Positions 57,480 to 64,000 of a stretch of 64,000 nucleotides of DNA are shown in pieces; position 1 is the first letter of the stretch; each line of letters opens with the position of its first letter. This DNA comes from Flavobacterium cupriresistens (GTDB taxonomy: Bacteria; Bacteroidota; Bacteroidia; Flavobacteriales; Flavobacteriaceae), in NCBI RefSeq assembly GCF_020911925.1, contig NZ_CP087134.1, positions 4,154,001 through 4,218,000 of the forward strand. The letters run 5' to 3'. A program made the translations under genes and the position numbers. The notes beneath the pieces are model-generated. The model had not been told where the DNA came from. It ran no database searches and worked only from the letters and a program-made list of their open reading frames with translations.

Positions 57480-58811
57480 ATGAAACGTATCATCACTTTA
57501 TTGCTATTAGCTTTAACAACTTCTTTTTATTCGCAAAAAACAATAGCGACAAGAACAGAAGTCAATCTTACTGAATTAGAAAAAAAAGATATTTTAGACT
57601 CGCTAAACAAAAAGCTTATAGAATTTTATATACGCCCCAACGCGGTACAAAATATAAAAACAAAGTTGAGTGAAAACTATAAAAAAGGCAAGTATAATAA
57701 AAGTTCTGATCCAAAAGAATTTGCCTCCATGCTCACAACAGATATTGTAGATATTAGCAAAGATTTGCATTTTAATGTAATTTATGATCCACAATGGATA
57801 AATGATCAATTGAAAAGCAAAGATGATCTTTTACGAAAAAAAATTAAAGCTCAAGAACTAACAGAGGCGAAAAAAAAGAATTTTGGTTTTCAACAAACAC
57901 GAATATTGGAAGGAAATGTGGGCTATCTGGAATTTACCTATTTTCACGATCCGGTCGAAGCAAGTGAAGTTGCAACAACCGCGTTACAGTTTTTAAGCAA
58001 CACTGATGCTTTAATTATAGATTTGCGTAAAAATAATGGTGGAGCAATGGAGATGGGGCAATTTATCAGCAGTTATTTGTTTTACAATAAAGATTTACCG
58101 CTCTATAAATATTATTATTACGAAAGTGGGAGAAAAAAAATAGATCGAGAAATGTGGTTGTTGCCTTCTGTTCCCGGCAAACGATTAGATGAAATTGACA
58201 TTTATATTTTGACAAGTGGCGTAACTTTTTCCGCTGCTGAATGGATGAGTTATTCTCTTCAAAACCTAAAACGTGTCACTATTGTTGGGGAGCAGACAGC
58301 TGGTGGCGCCCATCCGATTGATCGAAAAATAATCACGAACGGCTTTTCTGTAAACATACCTTTTGGAGAAGTAACAGACCCTATTACAAAAACAGATTTT
58401 GAGGGTCGCGGCGTCACTCCGGATGTACTATGTAAAAGTGAAGATGCTGTGAATGTAGCTCATCTTTTAGCCTTACAAAAATTATCATCAAAAAATAAAG
58501 ATTCATTGCACCCTATTGATTGGATTATTCCGGTTGTTAAAAACAGACAAAAACCAGCGATTATAGATTCCGAAATTCTAAAATCATATCAAGGAAAATA
58601 TGGGAAAAGTGAACTGGTCTATGAGAATTCCAATTTGTATTATAAATGGAATAATACGGTTAGCTTTTTGCTTACCCCTTTAGAACAAAATCTGTTTCTG
58701 ATAAATGGGATAGATGAATTTCGTATAAAAATAATTTTAGAAAAAAATTCCATCTCTGGAATTAAAAGAATTTACCAAGATGGACATGAGCGAATGTATT
58801 TAAAAGAATAA
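57480..58811 (+). CDS. S41 family (tail-specific type) secreted peptidase, 443 aa
   Basis: Signal peptide MKRIITLLLLALTTSFYSQ. The S41 core carries DLRKNNGG (about 181-188), nucleophile Ser251 in TSGVTFSAAEW and GEQTAGGA after it. I see no clear PDZ domain; the N-terminal helical part (30-130) is typical of the IRBP-like branch. It probably acts in the periplasm or at the cell surface. It starts one base after the MarR stop, so the two are co-transcribed and likely regulated together. Confidence 0.87.
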   Translation: MKRIITLLLLALTTSFYSQKTIATRTEVNLTELEKKDILDSLNKKLIEFYIRPNAVQNIKTKLSENYKKGKYNKSSDPKEFASMLTTDIVDISKDLHFNVIYDPQWINDQLKSKDDLLRKKIKAQELTEAKKKNFGFQQTRILEGNVGYLEFTYFHDPVEASEVATTALQFLSNTDALIIDLRKNNGGAMEMGQFISSYLFYNKDLPLYKYYYYESGRKKIDREMWLLPSVPGKRLDEIDIYILTSGVTFSAAEWMSYSLQNLKRVTIVGEQTAGGAHPIDRKIITNGFSVNIPFGEVTDPITKTDFEGRGVTPDVLCKSEDAVNVAHLLALQKLSSKNKDSLHPIDWIIPVVKNRQKPAIIDSEILKSYQGKYGKSELVYENSNLYYKWNNTVSFLLTPLEQNLFLINGIDEFRIKIILEKNSISGIKRIYQDGHERMYLKE

Positions 58812-58981
58812 TGTCGGTGACCTTAATGCTATAAGTACTAATAATAAGCCTCTTAATTTTATAAGACGTTTATTGTTAGTAGTATTATTTATATCAAAAA
58901 TTGCACAAGATAACACTATAGCATTGTCTAAAATTTGCGATAACTTCATGCAACAAATATTGAACAACGAAACAATAATCT

Positions 58982-59956
58982 TTAAGATTCTTTAAAATAG
59001 TCTTCCATCGCTAAACTCCAATTTTCATTTAAAATATAACTAATGTCATCTTTAGCGTCACTTATTTCTTTTATTGAAAATTCCATTAATTCTTTATAAT
59101 TAAAATCTTCAGGTACATTTTGATTGTATAGCCCTTCGACCATTTCTTTAAAAAGCAATTCGTTGTTCATCGTTTTTTCAAGATTAAAGAACGCAATATC
59201 AAAGAAAGACTTCATTTTCATTTGTAATCGGTTAAAATAATATTCATGATACAACCAAATGGCAGATTGAAGAATAGGAAAGTCGTCAGCGCTTTCCATT
59301 AATGTCCTTAACTGACTTATAAAAGAGGTATATTTAATAAAACCCCAAACGCCTTGTGCTAAAGCGGATTTATCCTTTGATGTAATTATTTGACTTAATT
59401 TTTCGAATGATTTTAAACTTTTAATAACATCCGAAATATCGTATTCACCATAACTAACGTAATCTAGCATTGCCAAAAAAACGTCAACATCATCATCATT
59501 TTTTAAGAATCTGTTTAAACTGATATATTCATTAAAAATTCGCAAACTTTCCTCGTTTGTTTCTCCATTATATTCCATTTCATTTAACGAAAATTCGCAA
59601 GTATATCCAGCTAATTTATAAGGATAGTTTATTCTGTAGTACTCCACTACAGCTTCATAAGACATTATTTTATTAATTTCTTGTCTTAGGTCATTATTGA
59701 ATTTTCGAGGTATAAATCCAGCGAATACGGCAATTAATAAAAAGTTATAATACCCTATTAACTCATCCGTCCAAAATCGTTGTTGAAGTTCAAGTCCGTA
59801 ATAACTTCTTTTTTTATGATCATCCAGTAAAGCATATAAGTCAATCTTTCTATTTTCTAGAATTAACTGATTTATCAATTCAAATCCTTGCGACGGCATC
59901 TTCTTTTCATAAAATTCGGCCTTTAAAGAATCGTAATTTCTGTCTGTATTTTCCAT
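58982..59956 (-). CDS. Hypothetical protein, 324 aa
   Basis: A mostly helical, acidic soluble protein without signal peptide or membrane segment. I recognise no family. It lies 11 bases after the alpha/beta hydrolase gene on the same strand, so the two are probably one operon and may work together. Confidence 0.75.
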   Translation of the reverse strand: MENTDRNYDSLKAEFYEKKMPSQGFELINQLILENRKIDLYALLDDHKKRSYYGLELQQRFWTDELIGYYNFLLIAVFAGFIPRKFNNDLRQEINKIMSYEAVVEYYRINYPYKLAGYTCEFSLNEMEYNGETNEESLRIFNEYISLNRFLKNDDDVDVFLAMLDYVSYGEYDISDVIKSLKSFEKLSQIITSKDKSALAQGVWGFIKYTSFISQLRTLMESADDFPILQSAIWLYHEYYFNRLQMKMKSFFDIAFFNLEKTMNNELLFKEMVEGLYNQNVPEDFNYKELMEFSIKEISDAKDDISYILNENWSLAMEDYFKES

Positions 59957-59967
59957 AAATCCTTAGT

Positions 59968-60765
59968 TTAGATGATAGACTTAAGCAAGTCCAATGGTTC
60001 TATAAAACCACTTTTGGGTTTACAAACAGAGACATGACTTGTCTCTGCTAAAACAATCGGAGCTATATCATTTAGATAAGGAATATTTCTGACTACTTTA
60101 TCTCCCTTAGCATAGACAACTAATTTTGCTTTAGTACAATCGCCTTTATTTTGATTTTGAAATTCGTGAGTCCGTTCCTTTATGTAATGTATAATACCTT
60201 CCTCAGTATTATCTAAATCATTAAGAATTGGATATCTTAGTTTAGCAAAAATCCCAAGTAATCCGGTTAAACCAGGTAAAGCTTGCATTGCCAAGTTAAT
60301 AATGTTTGCTCCATGATGAGCCGGTGCAAACAATGCTAAAGTAACTTTATCAGCCCATGTCTTATTCTCATTGATCGCAAATATTAAAGCTTGTCTTGTC
60401 AAAATTGCTCCGAGAGAATGAGCCACTAAAATAATCCCATTATAGTTTCTTTCAGGCAATCCTTGTGCAATGGGCAAAATATGGTTGGCTACTGGATTTT
60501 CGACAAGATTTAAAAATTTGAAAAGTTCTCCGGAATGATCACCGGCTTGTCCTTTAAAAGTATCGTATCCGTAAAAAATAATATCAGATTTTGCAAACTC
60601 TTCTTCTGAAGTAATATAAGTTGGGAAATTATTCCATGTTCCTATAGAAGTGCCACCAAAACCATGAATAAACACAATTAGATTTTTAGGCTCACTATAA
60701 CTGAAAAAACCTTGCGAATTTAATCCGTGTTTTTGAATTCCAATACTAATAGTATGATTTGACAT
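59968..60765 (-). CDS. Alpha/beta hydrolase (lipase/esterase-like), 265 aa
   Basis: An oxyanion strand VFIHGFGG (about 31-38), nucleophile elbow AHSLG with Ser117, a later Asp (KGDKVV) and His (ETSHVSV) make a complete triad order. No signal peptide, so it is cytoplasmic. It resembles the esterases that open with a long HGFGG...GTW loop. Substrate unknown. First gene of a two-gene unit with the hypothetical protein downstream. Confidence 0.82.
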   Translation of the reverse strand: MSNHTISIGIQKHGLNSQGFFSYSEPKNLIVFIHGFGGTSIGTWNNFPTYITSEEEFAKSDIIFYGYDTFKGQAGDHSGELFKFLNLVENPVANHILPIAQGLPERNYNGIILVAHSLGAILTRQALIFAINENKTWADKVTLALFAPAHHGANIINLAMQALPGLTGLLGIFAKLRYPILNDLDNTEEGIIHYIKERTHEFQNQNKGDCTKAKLVVYAKGDKVVRNIPYLNDIAPIVLAETSHVSVCKPKSGFIEPLDLLKSII

Positions 60766-61085
60766 TTTCTAATTTTAAAGTTATTAGTAAAAGCTACTGA
60801 TTTTCAATTCATTTCATATAAGTTTAGAAAAGTATTGAAAATTAAAAAAAAATATTCAAAAACGCGTTTTTCAACCTGTAGTATTAATATAAAAACAATA
60901 GAGTTTTAACAACTATCTGAGAATTTATAGTGAATATATTTTATAGCTTGGAAATATTTAAAAGTAAAAAATAAATTACATATACTGCACAAGTATAAAT
61001 ACCCTTTTCTTTATTTTAAAAATTCTTATTTACTGCTAAATAACTCGAGAGTTTGCTCAAAAATCTAATTCAAAATTTACTTTAT
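60766..61085. other. AT-rich intergenic region
   Basis: About 320 bases between the hydrolase start and the subtilase stop. Very AT-rich; I see no gene, hairpin or clear -7 box. Confidence 0.5.
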
Positions 61086-62777
61086 TTACTTACTTTTTTT
61101 AGCTAATTCCATCGCGTTATACACATTTAGAACTTTTCCTGTTTTTGATAGCTCAGAGAATGGTGCTTTTTTGTCGTTTGTTCCCGGAACAATAACATTT
61201 ATATCATATGCCGTACCTGAATCTAAAATAATTTGTTTAACCTCTTTTACAGTAAGTTTAGGGTAATAGGACCAAATCAATGCAGCGGTTCCACAAACCA
61301 TCGGGGCTGCAAATGAAGTCCCTGATTCAAATTTATAGATGTTTCCTGCTCCGGTGGTGTAAATTTCATCGCCAGGTGCAAATAAGTCTACATTCTGCTT
61401 ACCATAATTTGAAAAATCAGATACAAATTTATCCCCTAATTGTTGAGTCGTTGAGCCTACATTAATAAAATTGTCATAGATCTCCACGGTATCATCATTA
61501 TTAAGGTCATTGGGGTAGTTAAGGAAATTATCTAAATTTTGGCTATCATTCCCAGAACTATGCACAAGAAGAACATTATGATCCTGGGCATATTTAAAAG
61601 CATCTATTACCCAATCTTTATGCATAGAAAACTCCTTGCCAAAAGACATGTTAATTATTTTAGCTCCATTATCTACAGCATACCGGATTGCCATGGTAAT
61701 ATCTTTGTCATGTTCATCACCAGATGGGGAAATGTTTAAAGGCATAATTTTCACATCAGCAATTCCTTTTATGCCAATAGCATTACTCCTATTTGCTGCA
61801 ATAATACCGGATACCATCGTATTATGATCCTAAATAGTTCTTACACCCTTTATAGTATTGCTGATCTTATTATTACCGTATCCTTTTTCTAAAACCGTTG
61901 GATTGTCCCCAATAGGAAGTCGTTCATTGTATGCTAAATTTAAATTTTTATTAACTACAGAATCTAATTGAACTTCTTGATCTTTTACATCATCAAAAGT
62001 TTTTTGATTAACTTCAAGATTACTCATCATAAAAAACACAAGTGCGCCAAGATCTTTGTCATTATCATCTCGTCTCTGGCGGTATTTTTTATTATTAATT
62101 TTGTATTTATTATACATGCTGTCCAATTGCTGATAAGTATAATCCTCTTTAGGAAAAAAATGTTTTAAAGTATCTTTTACCAAGGGATAAATTGCTACAC
62201 CATGTATTAAAGACTTGTGCCAGTTTTTATAATACTTATTTTTTTCCTCAAATGTTTTTAACGCTCTTTGGTATACTTTAAACTTGTACAAATCTTTAGT
62301 TTCGATTTGGGTTTCTTTTTTATCCTTAAATAATGTTTCCCATTCATTGACTATACGTACATATTCATATCGGTTCCATACCACGTAACCTCCACTTTTG
62401 GTACCTGTAAAACTCCAGCCGTTGCAATCGTCTATATACCCGTTGTTATCATCATCGATACCATTATCTGGAATCTCTTTTGCATTTGTCCAGATTACAC
62501 CTTGTAAATCTTCATGTTTTAAATCAATTTGGGTATCAATAACTGCAACAATAATGTTATTATTTTTTGGCTTCTTTTTATTTTGTGCATACCATTTATC
62601 CAAAGAAATTCCAGGTATATTATCCTTTTGAAAATCCTTTTTATACCATGTTTTTTGATCTGGAATATCGAGTTGTTTTTCTGTATCTGGTTTTAGAGTA
62701 GTAACTTTTGAATGCTTCGTTGATTTACATCCTATTAGGATTACTATAAATAATGATAAGATATAAAGTGATTTCAT
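61086..62777 (-). pseudogene. Subtilisin-like (S8) lipoprotein gene interrupted by one in-frame TAG
   Basis: From ATG 62777 a lipoprotein signal (ILIGC, Cys17) leads into an S8 protease. Asp81 is in VAVIDTQID. A ~200-residue insertion follows. Then GVRTI is followed by TAG (61830-61832, codon 316) and, in the same frame, DHNTMVSGIIAA, which carries the catalytic His two codons later. The Asn of HSSGN (about 410) and Ser of GTSFAAP (about 488) follow, and the frame ends at 61086. Apart from the TAG the 563-codon frame is intact, so the change is recent, a sequence error, or read through. A fragment starting at ATG 61817 would lack Asp and His. The gene follows the RNA methyltransferase by one base. 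A surface or periplasmic protease is the family role. Confidence 0.83.
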
Positions 62778-62778
62778 T

Positions 62779-63237
62779 TTAAGATCGCGGTTTAGACAAG
62801 TTTCTGTCGTACATAATAATAGTTCCTGCCACGGCCACATTTAAACTTTTTTCGGATTTAAATTTCACTAAATAATGGCATTTATCCATTACTTTTTTGG
62901 ATAAGCCATGATCTTCAGCTCCTAATAAATAAACACAACGTCTTGGATGTTCGAAGGTTTCTAAATCGCAGGCATTTTCATCTAATTCAACACCAACCAA
63001 TCGCGCTCCTTTTGGTAGATTTTCAAAAAAAGCTTCAAAAGTATCATAATGAAAATAAGGAATTGCTTTTACCGCATCGTGAGTGTCGCAGGCTTGTTTG
63101 GCATATCGATTCCCAATAGTAAATATAAAAGTAGCACCTAAGTTTTGAGCAGATCGCCACAAAACACCTAAATTTTCAGGAGTTTTACCATTTTGTATCC
63201 CTATCCCAAAATATTCATTTATAAAGTTATCATTCAT
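62779..63237 (-). CDS. TrmH/SpoU-type (SPOUT) RNA methyltransferase, 152 aa
   Basis: The start at ATG 63237 (MNDNFINEYFGIGIQN) is where similarity begins; the frame is open further upstream but without family sequence. SPOUT motifs: KTPENLGVLWRSAQNLGA, LLGAEDHGLS and SLNVAVAGTIIMYDR, which form the SAM-binding knot. It probably 2'-O-methylates a tRNA or rRNA ribose; the length is close to small TrmL-like members. The TAA is followed after one base by the ATG of the subtilase lipoprotein. Confidence 0.85.
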   Translation of the reverse strand: MNDNFINEYFGIGIQNGKTPENLGVLWRSAQNLGATFIFTIGNRYAKQACDTHDAVKAIPYFHYDTFEAFFENLPKGARLVGVELDENACDLETFEHPRRCVYLLGAEDHGLSKKVMDKCHYLVKFKSEKSLNVAVAGTIIMYDRNLSKPRS

Positions 63238-63593
63238 AAGGGCAAAAATACAAACTGTAAGTAGATAAATCAATTTTTTATTAAGTTGAAACGAAGATCC
63301 GGTATTGGTAATTCTGTATTGCAATTTTAGGAGATATCTATTAGCGAAAATAAATCCAATGAAAGTTAATGATGCGGCTTTTCGTTTAGAAACTTTTTTT
63401 TGCAGGTAAGGCCGAGTCAATTATGATTGACAAGATGTAAACCAGAAATGAATAATTGCTAAATATTAGCCTAAATAAAAAGCCGTAAATCTAAAATTTC
63501 TATACCCCTCTTCCTTCTTAAATTCTCGGTAAATAAAGGAAAAATACTTATTGCATTATAAAATAACAGCAAAGTCAATCTATCCACCTGACA
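63238..63593. other. Intergenic region
   Basis: About 350 bases between the phosphoesterase stop and the methyltransferase start. Part is an open extension of the methyltransferase frame without family similarity. I see no other feature. Confidence 0.5.
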
Positions 63594-64000
63594 TCATGAA
63601 AACCTTTTAATAAACTCCATCATATCACCAATTGTTTGTATATCTTCTTTTTGAGTATTGCCGAGTGCTCTAACCTTTTCAATATGCAGCAGACTCGTTA
63701 ACATTGCTTTTTGTAAACCGTTTAACGGATCTTTGCTTGTATCGGGCTCAGGAAGTAATTCTTCCAGACTTATGTGAGATGGAATATCGGGCCAATCTGT
63801 TCTTTTTTGATTGGAAAAAACCTCCGTAAATGGCAAAACACTTGGATCTTTATCTCTGTCGGTTAACGCATCCAGTCCCCATTTCTGACAAGCAGTTTTT
63901 ATGAATGAGGTGTGCTCAAACTGTCCGTTGATAATCGTATTTGGTTGGATATACGAGGATACCATTATCATAGGAACTCGAATGCCCAGACGGTCAAAAG
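63594..64000 (-). CDS. Phosphoesterase family protein (phospholipase C/acid phosphatase type), C-terminal part, runs off right edge
   Basis: The frame is open to position 64000, reading FDRLGIRVPMIMVSSYIQP before the conserved GQFEHTSFIKTACQKWGL. The RLGxRVPMIMVSSYI and HTS motifs are typical of the end of the PF04185 phosphoesterase domain, which hydrolyses phosphate esters. Only about 135 codons are visible, so signal peptide and metal ligands cannot be judged. Confidence 0.8.
   Translation of the reverse strand, partial: FDRLGIRVPMIMVSSYIQPNTIINGQFEHTSFIKTACQKWGLDALTDRDKDPSVLPFTEVFSNQKRTDWPDIPSHISLEELLPEPDTSKDPLNGLQKAMLTSLLHIEKVRALGNTQKEDIQTIGDMMEFIKRFS

Noticed and set aside
63238..63420. 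Longer N-terminus for the RNA methyltransferase
   Set aside because: Family similarity starts at the internal ATG at 63237, and the extra residues are unlike the family.

Overview
The window is AT-rich chromosomal DNA from a Bacteroidota member, most likely a flavobacterium. The evidence is the low GC content, TAnnTTTG-type -7 boxes, near-absent Shine-Dalgarno sequences, lipoprotein and secreted-protein signals of the usual Bacteroidota style, and flavobacterial-looking intergenic hairpins. There is no rRNA or tRNA gene, so the genus cannot be fixed.

Positions 1-46419 are one minus-strand run of four giant polyketide synthase (PKS) genes, read from right to left. The last gene runs off the left edge. 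I found ten ketosynthases (KS) and thirteen acyl carrier proteins (ACP), but no acyltransferase domain with a GHSxG motif, so this is a trans-AT assembly line whose AT must lie elsewhere. Inferred order: loading LnmK/Pnap_2097-like domain-ACP; module 1 KS-ACPx4-DH-like; module 2 KS-DH-KR-ACP; module 3 KS-DH-KR | cMT-ACP; modules 4, 5 and 6 KS-DH-KR-ACP; module 7 KS | dead DH-KR-ACP; module 8 KS-DH-KR-ACP; module 9 KS-DH-KR | cMT-ACP-ER; module 10 KS-DH-KR... (cut off). The bars are protein boundaries; every one falls inside a module. By colinearity the product is a long polyene with two alpha-methyl groups, one hydroxyl (module 7), one saturated step (module 9) and an unusual first unit.

Positions 46420-47787 are a mostly non-coding divergent region with a perfect 17-bp direct repeat at 22-bp spacing. 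To its right, on the plus strand, lie a catalase-like/LodA-like fusion and a LodB-like flavoprotein. This pair looks like a cysteine tryptophylquinone amine or amino acid oxidase with its maturation enzyme, plus a built-in peroxide-removing domain.

Positions 52104-55139 hold a multi-spanning membrane protein of unknown function flanked by two copies of a ~130-bp repeat, an inverted copy, one possible small membrane protein and a second large hairpin. Positions 55140-64000 are accessory and housekeeping genes: a secreted class C beta-lactamase-fold hydrolase with an (ATCA)8 tract directly before its start; a MarR regulator with an S41 peptidase; an unknown protein paired with an alpha/beta hydrolase; a subtilisin-like lipoprotein gene broken by one in-frame TAG, downstream of a SPOUT RNA methyltransferase; and the end of a phosphoesterase.

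The most striking items are the LnmK-like loading domain joined to a quadruple-ACP module, the DH domain split between two proteins, the catalase-LodA fusion, and the single-TAG subtilase.
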